In this document: piece by piece, positions 1-6,084 of the stretch
Numbering within the stretch: position 1 is the first letter of the stretch
Layout: each line of letters starts with the position of its first letter
Assembly (NCBI GenBank): GCA_036374835.1
Contig: DASUTB010000112.1
Span: forward strand, 1 to 16,498
Length of the DNA: 16,498 nucleotides
Direction of reading: 5' to 3'
Source of the DNA: DASUTB01 sp036374835
GTDB lineage: Bacteria > Actinomycetota > Actinomycetes > Jiangellales > Jiangellaceae
Made by a program: the position numbers and the translations under genes
Notes under the pieces: generated by a model
Database searches by the model: none
The model's input: only the letters and a program-made list of their open reading frames with translations
What the model was told of the DNA's origin: nothing

Positions 1-47
1 AATTCGATCTTGCATGGGGATAGCGGCGAAAGTCGCGGTCTGGCTGG

Positions 48-69
48 CTGGGCGCATCGGTGCGCCCAG
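48..69 (-). terminator. Hairpin ending the glp-moaC-rimJ-sepX operon
   Basis: Perfect 9-bp stem (CTGGGCGCA at 48-56, TGCGCCCAG at 61-69) with a 4-nt loop, 55 nt beyond the sepX stop on the minus strand. An outer GGCTGG (42-47)/CCAGCC (79-84) pairing can extend it. There is no T-tract, which is common for actinobacterial terminators. Nothing else is seen in bases 1-124: no tRNA and no supported ORF. Confidence 0.55.
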
Positions 70-124
70 GTCAACAAGCCAGCCGCGGCATCCACCGGCC
101 GACCGTCACGGCGGCCGTGCGCCG

Positions 125-1000
125 CTAGTCGCCCATCGCGCGACGATCGTCGAAGTCGTCCCCGCCCCGGCGGTTCCGGGGAGCCTGAGCCCGCCGACCC
201 GGATAGTCGCGCGCCGGCGAATCGAGCCGTCCGGACGTCCAGGCCCCTGCGCTGGACAGGTCGATCCGGCGCGCTTGCGGCGATGACGCCTTCGGCTTGG
301 ACAGGTAGGTCGGGCGCGGAACCGGCTGCGGCGTCCAGGCGTCGGGGTCGAGCGGCGGGGCCGTGTCCGGGTCGTATACCGCGACCCGCTTCGGCAGCGG
401 TTCGGCGAGTTCGCGGCGCCGCGCCGCGATCCGGGCGGCACGAGCACGGCGGCTCTCGATGACGACCGCCCGTCGAGCCACCAGGACGAACATCAGCAGC
501 AGGGCAAACGGCACGGCCGTCCACCACACACTGATCGTTCCGTAGATCGCGAACCCGAGCACACCGCCCATGATCAGAGTGAGCAGCGTCAGTGCACGGC
601 GACGCCGCGTTGCGGCGGACACCCGGCGCGGGTTCGTTCGTCCGGTTCCGGCATCTGCCGAGCGCGGAGCTCGCGCCGAAACGTCTGCCGGTTCGGCTGC
701 GGCACGCCCGGCGCGCAACGGCGCCGTCTCCGAAGAGGTGCGCTCGACGTCCGGATCGCTTCGGCCGCTCGATGCGCCCGGCGAACGTGCGGAGAAGCTC
801 GCTCGACCGAGCGCGCGGGCCGAGGCGCTGACGTGGCCGCCACGTACCCGCCCCTGGCGGCGTTCCAAGACGCGCACTCCGCGAGCGGCGTCCGCCTCAC
901 GCGCACGCTCGATCTCTTCGTTGCGACGAATCCACCTGGGGGCAAGAAGGGCGGCCCAGCCGGCGACGATCACCGCGTAAATTAGGCCGCTGTACCCCAC
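125..1000 (-). CDS. sepX: Divisome membrane protein SepX/GlpR
   Basis: The 291-residue protein starts with GTG and the sequence MGYSGLIYAVIVAGWAALLAP, a first membrane segment (about 4-22). A basic, Ser/Arg/Ala-rich disordered stretch follows (about 25-130), then a two-helix hairpin (about 136-154 and 159-177). The cytoplasmic tail carries a Trp-Pro-rich patch (about 221-237, WTPQPVPRPTYLSKPKA). This layout is that of SepX of Streptomyces and GlpR of Corynebacterium, a membrane receptor that binds the MoeA-like protein Glp and helps organise FtsZ-dependent division. The family role is known from those organisms; the function here is inferred. It is the last gene after glp, moaC and the GNAT gene on the same strand, as in other actinobacteria. 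A TAGCGT box 8 nt before the GTG suggests it can also be transcribed alone as a leaderless mRNA. The low-complexity middle makes alignment weak, but the ends and gene order are convincing. Confidence 0.85.
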   Translation of the reverse strand: MGYSGLIYAVIVAGWAALLAPRWIRRNEEIERAREADAARGVRVLERRQGRVRGGHVSASARALGRASFSARSPGASSGRSDPDVERTSSETAPLRAGRAAAEPADVSARAPRSADAGTGRTNPRRVSAATRRRRALTLLTLIMGGVLGFAIYGTISVWWTAVPFALLLMFVLVARRAVVIESRRARAARIAARRRELAEPLPKRVAVYDPDTAPPLDPDAWTPQPVPRPTYLSKPKASSPQARRIDLSSAGAWTSGRLDSPARDYPGRRAQAPRNRRGGDDFDDRRAMGD

Positions 1001-1008
1001 AGCCTAAA

Positions 1009-1014
1009 ACGCTA
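1009..1014 (-). promoter_or_regulatory. Candidate -10 box for a leaderless sepX transcript
   Basis: On the minus strand TAGCGT lies 8 nt before the GTG of sepX and there is no clear Shine-Dalgarno sequence. This matches the TANNNT-N7/8-start arrangement of leaderless actinobacterial mRNAs. No good -35 is visible. The 91-bp gap 1001-1091 between sepX and the GNAT gene holds nothing else firm. Confidence 0.35.
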
Positions 1015-1091
1015 CGATGTATCGGCCCGACCTGGAGGGATCCCGTGCGGTGTGTCGCCATATGCGGGAACTCCGCCACCGCAAACCCTTG

Positions 1092-1709
1092 TCACGTAGT
1101 CGAGTGCTCGGACTCGGTCCAGCGCCGCAACAGGCCACCGGGCACCTCGTCGACGGTCAGCGCGAATGACAAGTGGTCACGCCAGTCACCGTTGATGTGC
1201 AGGTATCGGGCGCGCCGTCCCTCTTCCCGGAAGCCGAGCTTGTGCACAACACGAAGCGATGCGTGATTCTCCGGCCGGATGTTCACCTCTATCCGGTGCA
1301 AGCCGAGCACCGTGAAGCAGTAATCCACGCCGAGCGCCAGCGCCGTCGGGATGATGCCGCGCCCGGCCAGCCGCTCGTCCACCCAGTATCCGACCGTGGC
1401 CATCCGGCCCGACCCCCACACGATGTTCGACACGTTCAACTGCCCGGCCAGTTCGCCGTCATAGGTGACGACCCACGGCAACGCCTCACCCGCCCTCGCC
1501 TGCGCGTTGAACCTGCGGACCATCTGGCGGTACGAGAGGGGACGGCGTGCCGCATCGGGTGGCGTCGTCGACTCCCATTCCCGTAGCCATTTCTCGTTGC
1601 GGCGGCGCAGCTGCGCCCAGGCGCGGGCGTCGCGGTAGCGCAGCTGGCGCAGCTCAACGGCGCCATGCGTGAGTCGCACCGGCCAGGCCACCCCGTCACC
1701 GAACGTCAC
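1092..1709 (-). CDS. RimJ-like GNAT N-acetyltransferase
   Basis: This 205-residue protein of the GCN5-related family transfers acetyl from acetyl-CoA to an amine. The RimJ/RimL branch acts on N-terminal amines of ribosomal or other proteins; the true substrate here is unknown. The core is visible: a beta strand WVVTYDGELAGQLNVSNI, then VGYWVDERLAGRGIIPTALALGVDYCF, which holds the acetyl-CoA loop (usually R/Q-x-x-G-x-G/A, here RLAGRG), and HRIEVNIRPENHASLRVVHKLGFREEG, the typical RimJ C-terminal motif. I chose the GTG at 1709 because it overlaps the moaC stop as GTGA and has GGGAGGG about 6 nt upstream; a GTG at 1730 would be 7 codons longer and has no such signal. The overlap implies translational coupling. 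The position between moaC and sepX matches rimJ in mycobacteria. Confidence 0.85.
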   Translation of the reverse strand: MTFGDGVAWPVRLTHGAVELRQLRYRDARAWAQLRRRNEKWLREWESTTPPDAARRPLSYRQMVRRFNAQARAGEALPWVVTYDGELAGQLNVSNIVWGSGRMATVGYWVDERLAGRGIIPTALALGVDYCFTVLGLHRIEVNIRPENHASLRVVHKLGFREEGRRARYLHINGDWRDHLSFALTVDEVPGGLLRRWTESEHSTT

Positions 1710-2191
1710 GACTCGCCCTCCCGTCGCCACGTGCCCGACCTGCCGCCGGACTTCTCCTCGAGCCGGACGCCCGCGATATATGCCGCCCGGTCCACCGCCT
1801 TGACCATATCGATCACGGTCAGCGCCGCGGCTGACACCGCGGTCAGCGCCTCCATTTCCACGCCGGTGCGATCGGCGGTGCGGGCTGTCGCGGTGATTTC
1901 GACCGAGTCGTCGGCCACGCGAAGGTCGACGTCCACGCCGTGCAGCGCCACCGGATGGCAGAGGGGGACGAGGTCCGGCGTGCGTTTGGCGCCCTGAATT
2001 CCGGCGATGCGCGCGACCGCGAGCACGTCGCCTTTCGGCAGGCCCTCGCCGCGCAGCAGCGACACGACCTCGGGCGAGACCACCACCCGTCCGCTGGCCG
2101 TGGCGGAGCGCACCGTGACGTCCTTGGCGGTGACGTCCACCATCCGCGCAGCACCGCGATCATCGAGGTGGGTCAGTCGAGGTGCGTCCAT
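1706..2191 (-). CDS. moaC: Cyclic pyranopterin monophosphate synthase MoaC
   Basis: MoaC converts the 3',8-cyclo-GTP made by MoaA into cyclic pyranopterin monophosphate, the first stable intermediate of molybdenum cofactor. The 161-residue length is normal for the family. All expected active-site positions can be seen: Lys53 (KGDVLAVARIAGIQGAK), His79 (LVPLCHP), Glu112 and Glu114 (TGVEMEALT), and Asp128 and Lys131 (DMVKA). The residue before Asp128 is Ile where most homologues have Tyr. The ATG has GGAG 7 nt upstream, lies 3 nt after the glp/moeA stop, and the gene overlaps the next by 4 nt, so the genes are co-transcribed and probably coupled. No moaA is in the window. Identification is very secure. 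Confidence 0.97.
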   Translation of the reverse strand: MDAPRLTHLDDRGAARMVDVTAKDVTVRSATASGRVVVSPEVVSLLRGEGLPKGDVLAVARIAGIQGAKRTPDLVPLCHPVALHGVDVDLRVADDSVEITATARTADRTGVEMEALTAVSAAALTVIDMVKAVDRAAYIAGVRLEEKSGGRSGTWRREGES

Positions 2192-2194
2192 CGC

Positions 2195-3421
2195 TCACTC
2201 CTTCGGGCGTTCGAGCAGGACGGCGTCCACCAGCTGTCCGGGCTCCATCTCGGTGACCTGCTCCGGAATCACGATAAGCGAATTCGCGTACGCGAGGTCG
2301 GCGAGCATGTGTGACGCCTGCCCGTGCAGCGGTTTGACCTGGTGCGAACCGTCACTGGCGGTCTGCAACCGTCCGCGGGCGAACTGCCGACGTCCCTCCG
2401 GGGATCGGATTCCCGCCTGCAGCACGGCTTTGACCGACTGCCGGTGCAGCGTCGACGCGCCGACCATCTTCCGGATCGCGGGACGCACGAAGACCTCGAA
2501 CGAGACGAACGCACTGACCGGATTGCCCGGCAGCGTGAAGATCGGCGTCCGGGTGCTCCCGATCGTGCCGAACCCCTGTGGCTTGCCCGGCTGCATCGCG
2601 ACCTGGTCGAACCGCACGTCGCCCTGCTTGGAGAGCACCTCTTTGACCACGTCATAGGCGCCCGCGCTGACGCCGCCGCTGGTGACGACTAGGTCGGCGC
2701 GAACCAGCTGGTCTTCGATCAGCCCGAGCAACGTGCTGGGGTCGTCGGTCGCCGGTGGCACGCGGTACGCGATCGCGCCGGCCTCGCGAGCGGCCGCGGC
2801 GAGCATGAACGAGTTGGAGTCGGTAATCTGCCCCTTCTTGATCGGATGGCCCGGCTCGACGAGCTCGTCACCGGTCGAGATCACCACGACCCGCGGCCTG
2901 GGACGGACCACAACCCGTTCGCGTCCGACTGCGGCCAACAGGCCGATCTGCGCCGCACCGAGCAGGGTGCCGGTGGTCAGCACGGTGTCGCCGGCTTTGA
3001 CGTCCTCGCCGGTACGCCGGACGAACTTGCCTTCCGGCACCGGCGCGGTGATCTTCACCCGGACCGTTCCACTGTCGGTCTGCTCGACCGGAACGACCGC
3101 GTCGGCGCCCTTGGGCATGGGCGCGCCGGTCATGATCCTGGCCGCGTGGCCCGGCCCGATCGCCTCATGCGTCGTCGACCCGGCGGCGATGTCCGTGACC
3201 ACCGGCAGCTCGACCGGTTTGTCCTTGGTCGCCGCGGCGACGTCTTCGGCCCGGACGGCGTACCCGTCCATCGACGAGTTGTCGAACTGCGGCAGCGACC
3301 ACGGCGCGGCGACGTCGTCGGTCAGGACGCAGCCGTGCGCGTCCAGCAGTTGTACGTCGATCGGGTTCAGCGGGCGGACCACTGACAGTATTTCGGAGAG
3401 ATGATCGGCAACTCGTTTCAC
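2195..3421 (-). CDS. glp: Gephyrin-like molybdotransferase Glp (MoeA family)
   Basis: The MoeA/gephyrin-E family inserts molybdate into adenylylated molybdopterin. In Corynebacterium the actinobacterial Glp paralogue also binds FtsZ and the membrane receptor GlpR. The 408-residue protein shows the full MoeA signature: PQFDNSSMDGYAVRAEDV (about 44-61), MTGAPMPKGADAVVPVE, the pterin-fold motifs VVISTGDE (about 179-186) and VTSGGVSAGAYDVVKEVL (about 246-263), and LPGNPVSAF (about 297-305), then the C-terminal beta domain. SGGVSAGAYD rather than the MoeA SGGVSVGDYD is what I recall for Glp-type members. I chose the GTG at 3421 because AGGAG lies 4 nt before it and homology begins there. An upstream in-frame start at 3538 would add 39 Arg-rich residues overlapping the divergent gene. 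It heads the operon with moaC, a GNAT gene and sepX/glpR. moeA1 would be an equally valid name. Confidence 0.93.
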   Translation of the reverse strand: MKRVADHLSEILSVVRPLNPIDVQLLDAHGCVLTDDVAAPWSLPQFDNSSMDGYAVRAEDVAAATKDKPVELPVVTDIAAGSTTHEAIGPGHAARIMTGAPMPKGADAVVPVEQTDSGTVRVKITAPVPEGKFVRRTGEDVKAGDTVLTTGTLLGAAQIGLLAAVGRERVVVRPRPRVVVISTGDELVEPGHPIKKGQITDSNSFMLAAAAREAGAIAYRVPPATDDPSTLLGLIEDQLVRADLVVTSGGVSAGAYDVVKEVLSKQGDVRFDQVAMQPGKPQGFGTIGSTRTPIFTLPGNPVSAFVSFEVFVRPAIRKMVGASTLHRQSVKAVLQAGIRSPEGRRQFARGRLQTASDGSHQVKPLHGQASHMLADLAYANSLIVIPEQVTEMEPGQLVDAVLLERPKE

Positions 3422-3516
3422 AGCACTCCTCTTATCCCCGCCAGTAACCTCAGCCACGCGGGACCACCGCTGGCGCGTCCGGTCCCGCCGACCACACCAG
3501 CGGCTGCGCCGCGGGC

Positions 3517-3522
3517 TACCGT
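3517..3522 (+). promoter_or_regulatory. Leaderless -10 box of the cyclo-ligase gene
   Basis: TACCGT followed by 7 nt and GTG (3530), with no convincing Shine-Dalgarno sequence. It lies in the 108-bp divergent gap 3422-3529 between glp and the cyclo-ligase, which must hold promoters for both genes. For glp only the AGGAG ribosome site is clear. Confidence 0.45.
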
Positions 3523-3529
3523 TGAGGAC

Positions 3530-4129
3530 GTGGCCCATCCCGCTGATCCCAGCATCGCAGATTCCAAGGCCGCCTTGCGGCGGCGCGTCGTCGATACGCG
3601 TAGGAGCCTTGATCCTCTCCTGCTCGGGCAGGCCGCGCGTGGCCTACGCGACGTCGTTCTAGGCCTGCCCGAGGTGCAAGTGGCGACGCGGATCGCCGCG
3701 TATGTCTCAGTGGGACGCGAGCCGGGCACGGGTCAGATCTTGGATGCGCTGGCCGATCGCGGCGTTACCGTCCTGCTGCCGGTGGTGCTGCCCGACCTCG
3801 ATCTGGACTGGGCACCGTATACCGGGTCCAAAGCGCTGGTCACCGCGACACGTGGGCTACTCGAACCGTCCGCTAAGCCGCTCGGCCCGGACGCGGTGAC
3901 CACGGCGGACGTCATTCTCGTACCCGCGCTGGCCGTGGACCGGAGTGGGTACCGCCTGGGACAGGGCGGTGGCTGCTACGACCGCGCCCTTGCCCGGGTG
4001 GCCGGACGGGCGTTCACGTGCGCCTTGCTACACGAAGGCGAACTGCTCGATCTGCCGCTGCCGCGGGATCTGCACGACGTGCCCGTCCATGCGGTCGCCA
4101 CGCCGTCCGGCGTCCAACGCCTCCGCTGA
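3530..4129 (+). CDS. 5-formyltetrahydrofolate cyclo-ligase
   Basis: This enzyme (MTHFS/YgfA family) uses ATP to convert 5-formyl-THF to 5,10-methenyl-THF and so returns a storage folate to one-carbon metabolism. The 199 residues match the usual family size. The N-terminal SKAALRRRVVDTRRSL has the Lys/Arg pattern that contacts ATP. The middle has AAYVSVGREPGTGQILDAL and VTVLLPVV. The C-terminal nucleotide loop is YRLGQGGGCYDRALA, where the consensus is GGGYYDR, so one aromatic residue is Cys. GTG at 3530 fits both homology and the -10 box 7 nt before it; an ATG at 3401 would add 43 residues overlapping glp. In M. tuberculosis the equivalent gene is next to galU and moeA1. Here galU is missing and the gene is directly divergent from glp. 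Confidence 0.9.
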   Translation: MAHPADPSIADSKAALRRRVVDTRRSLDPLLLGQAARGLRDVVLGLPEVQVATRIAAYVSVGREPGTGQILDALADRGVTVLLPVVLPDLDLDWAPYTGSKALVTATRGLLEPSAKPLGPDAVTTADVILVPALAVDRSGYRLGQGGGCYDRALARVAGRAFTCALLHEGELLDLPLPRDLHDVPVHAVATPSGVQRLR

Positions 4130-4179
4130 ATGACCACGTAAACGACCCTCGGCGATGCATAGCGACCCGTCGACGAGGC

Positions 4180-4207
4180 GCTAACCGTTACTTCGAGACC
4201 CGTTAGC
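4180..4207. terminator. Weak hairpin between convergent cyclo-ligase and xylanase genes
   Basis: GCTAAC (4180-4185) and GTTAGC (4202-4207) can pair across a 16-nt loop. The right arm contains the xylanase TAA stop (read on the minus strand). A 6-bp stem without a T-run is weak. The rest of the 73-bp convergent gap (4130-4202) shows no other structure. Confidence 0.2.
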
Positions 4208-5873
4208 TGACGCCGCAGGGTTCTCCGTTGAGGGTGAAGCTTTCCGGATCTGTATACGTTCCGGTCCACGAGCCGTTGAAGCCGATGGTGGTAGCGCCGC
4301 CGGCCGGGATGGACTGGTTCCAGGTGAGGTTGGTGGCGGTCAGGGTCTGGCCGTTGACCGTCCAGTCGGCCGACCAGCCGTGGGTGAGTGCCTGTCCGGT
4401 GGGCAGGTCGAACGTCAGTGCCCATCCATCAATGCCGGTGGCGCCGGTGTTGGTGATGGTGATGTGGGCGGTGTAGCCGCCTTGCCCGGGCTGCTCGGTC
4501 CACGGCGCGGCGTCGTAGCCGATCGTGCAGGCTGTGGCGGCGCCGGCGTCGGTGGTGAACTCCTCGGTGGGTGACGGCGGGGAGACGTTGCCCGCACCGT
4601 CGCTGGCAATCACCGCGACCTCGTAGGAGGTCTCGGGGGTAAGCCCGGTCAGCGTTACCGATGGCACGCTCATGGTTGCCGCCGGTTCGCCGTCGAGGTA
4701 GACGTCATAGCCGGCCAGGCCGCTGCCGCCCTCGTCCGTCGACGCCGCCCACGACAAAGTCGCGGTGGTCGCGGTCACCTCCTCGAGTACCGGCACCCCG
4801 GGCTGCGACGGCGGCACCGTGTCCGGCTCGACCTCTCCGCCGAGCTCCTCGAGCATCGCGAAGTACGCCGGCTTCTTCGTGTACGACTCGTCGAAGGGCA
4901 GCGCGGCGCCTTGACCGTCGAAGAAGCCAGGCACCCAGGAGTGGGCGTCGGTGAAGCCCCAGGTCGTGATACCCACGCAGCCGTCAACGGCCGAACAGGC
5001 GTCGACAACCGCGGCGTAGTCGGCGGCCTGCTGCTCCAGCTCGTTGGAGTCCGCCGGCAGCTGGATCCGGATGTCGAGCTCAGTGATCCGCACCTCGAGG
5101 CCGAGGTCGGCGAACCGCTCAATGTTCGCCTGGATGGAGCTGGGAACCTGCCCGAGGATCAGGTGCCCTTGCATGCCGATGCCGTCGATCGGGACGCCGG
5201 CGGCGAGCAGATCCTGCACCAGGTTGTAGTACGCGTCGCTCTTCGCGTTGATGCCCTCGATGTTGTAGTCGTTGATGTACAGCTTGGCGTCCGGGTCCGC
5301 GGCGCGGGCGAGTTCGAACGCATCCGCGATGTAGCCCGGCCCGAGCTGCTGCAGCCAGAACGAGTTGCGCAGGTTGGCGTTGTCGTCAATGACCTCGTTC
5401 GCGACGTCCCACGCCTCTACGTCGTCCGCGTAGCGGCCGACCACCGTCGAGATGTGTGTTTCCATCGCTTCGGCCAGGTCAGCGGGTGGCAGGCTCTGAA
5501 CCCAGCCCGGCGTCTGGCTGTGCCAGACGAGGGTGTGGCCGTACACCGCCTGACCGTTCTGCTGGGCGAAATCCACGATGGCGTCCGCCTGGTCCCAGGT
5601 GAACTGGCCCTGGTTCGGCTGGAGTGACTCCCACTTCATCGCGTTCTCAGCGGTCACGGAGTTGAACTCCGCAGCCAGAGTGTCGCGGTACTGCGCCTCG
5701 CCGGCCAGCGGGCCGGTCGCCACCGCGGCGCCGATCCGCAGCCCTTGAGCATCGGCCGCGGCGCGCAGCGTCTCCTGTGCCTGAACGGGCGAGGCCGCCA
5801 CGGCGAACGTGAGCACGAGCAGGGCAGCGGTTAACAGGGCGGCGCGGCGAAGGTACATCAACGAAACCGACAT
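4203..5873 (-). CDS. Secreted GH10 endo-beta-1,4-xylanase with FN3 and CBM2 domains
   Basis: A 556-residue modular enzyme that hydrolyses internal beta-1,4 links of xylan outside the cell. A Sec signal peptide (MSVSLMYLRRAALLTAAL..., residues 1 to about 32, predicted cut PVQA|QE) precedes the GH10 barrel (about 34-345). The catalytic acid/base is Glu160 in AWDVANE and the nucleophile is Glu265 in RITELDI. Substrate-site motifs VTAENAMKW, GHTLVWHSQTPGW and ITTWGFTDAHSWVPGFF are intact. A fibronectin type III domain (about 353-441, DTVPPSQPGVPVLEEVTATT onward) links to a C-terminal CBM2 (about 446-556). The CBM2 is closed by Cys449/Cys553 and has surface Trp residues (458, 500/504, 518) expected to bind cellulose. 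The start is uncertain: in-frame ATG 5891 and TTG 5909 exist, but 5873 gives the best signal peptide and leaves the promoter/operator region untranslated. The GH10 call is very secure; cellulose targeting through CBM2 is inference. Confidence 0.95.
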   Translation of the reverse strand: MSVSLMYLRRAALLTAALLVLTFAVAASPVQAQETLRAAADAQGLRIGAAVATGPLAGEAQYRDTLAAEFNSVTAENAMKWESLQPNQGQFTWDQADAIVDFAQQNGQAVYGHTLVWHSQTPGWVQSLPPADLAEAMETHISTVVGRYADDVEAWDVANEVIDDNANLRNSFWLQQLGPGYIADAFELARAADPDAKLYINDYNIEGINAKSDAYYNLVQDLLAAGVPIDGIGMQGHLILGQVPSSIQANIERFADLGLEVRITELDIRIQLPADSNELEQQAADYAAVVDACSAVDGCVGITTWGFTDAHSWVPGFFDGQGAALPFDESYTKKPAYFAMLEELGGEVEPDTVPPSQPGVPVLEEVTATTATLSWAASTDEGGSGLAGYDVYLDGEPAATMSVPSVTLTGLTPETSYEVAVIASDGAGNVSPPSPTEEFTTDAGAATACTIGYDAAPWTEQPGQGGYTAHITITNTGATGIDGWALTFDLPTGQALTHGWSADWTVNGQTLTATNLTWNQSIPAGGATTIGFNGSWTGTYTDPESFTLNGEPCGVS

Positions 5874-5893
5874 GCCCCGAACCGTAGGCATGC

Positions 5894-5906
5894 CCGGAAC
5901 TTTCGG
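5894..5906 (-). promoter_or_regulatory. Operator-like palindrome at the xylanase promoter (proximal)
   Basis: CCGGAACTTTCGG is a 13-bp palindrome with one mismatch, centred on base 5900. It falls beside a TATCAT -10 candidate (5909-5914, minus strand), so a bound repressor would cover the predicted transcription start. It shares the GAACTTTC/GAAACTTTC core with the site at 5970-5982. I recall similar inverted repeats described upstream of Streptomyces xylanase genes, but cannot confirm the exact consensus here. Confidence 0.5.
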
Positions 5907-5969
5907 CAATGATACGTTCCTTGTTCCGCAGAGATACCTCTATGACCTGCCTGAATGCGCACATGGAGC

Positions 5970-5982
5970 CTGAAACTTTCAG
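5970..5982 (-). promoter_or_regulatory. Operator-like palindrome upstream of the xylanase (distal)
   Basis: CTGAAACTTTCAG is a perfect 13-bp palindrome with a central C, 76 bp from the proximal site and about 55 bp upstream of the putative -10. The odd-length palindrome with GAAA/TTTC arms suits a dimeric regulator such as a LacI-family protein. The rest of the 5910-6084 gap holds a small inverted repeat CCACG-ATG-CGTGG (6021-6033) and a GGCCG/CGGCC hairpin (6050-6067) just beyond the acylase stop. Confidence 0.5.
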
Positions 5983-6049
5983 AGCCGGCTCAGTCTTCTT
6001 GGCCGTTACGCGGTGTTCACCCACGATGCGTGGTCTACAAGGTAGGTAT

Positions 6050-6067
6050 GGCCGAGAATTTCCGGCC
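6050..6067 (-). terminator. Weak hairpin downstream of the acylase gene
   Basis: GGCCG and CGGCC pair around an 8-nt loop, 18 nt past the acylase stop on the minus strand. There is no T-run. It could reduce read-through from the acylase into the xylanase promoter region. Confidence 0.25.
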
Positions 6068-6084
6068 AAACATGGCCATTCGGG

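Noticed and set aside
570..980. Plus-strand frame of 136 codons opposite sepX
   Set aside because: It mirrors the low-complexity central region of SepX and has no plausible start signals.
3422..3538. N-terminal extension of Glp from an upstream start at 3538
   Set aside because: The extra 39 residues are Arg-rich, unlike MoeA, and overlap the divergent gene; the GTG at 3421 has a good ribosome site.
4911..5627. 238-codon plus-strand frame inside the xylanase
   Set aside because: Opposite-strand shadow of a GH10 domain whose catalytic motifs are all in the minus frame.
5647..6069. 140-codon minus-strand frame beginning upstream of the xylanase
   Set aside because: It overlaps the xylanase signal peptide in another frame and has an Arg-rich, unstructured translation; the region fits a promoter/operator better.
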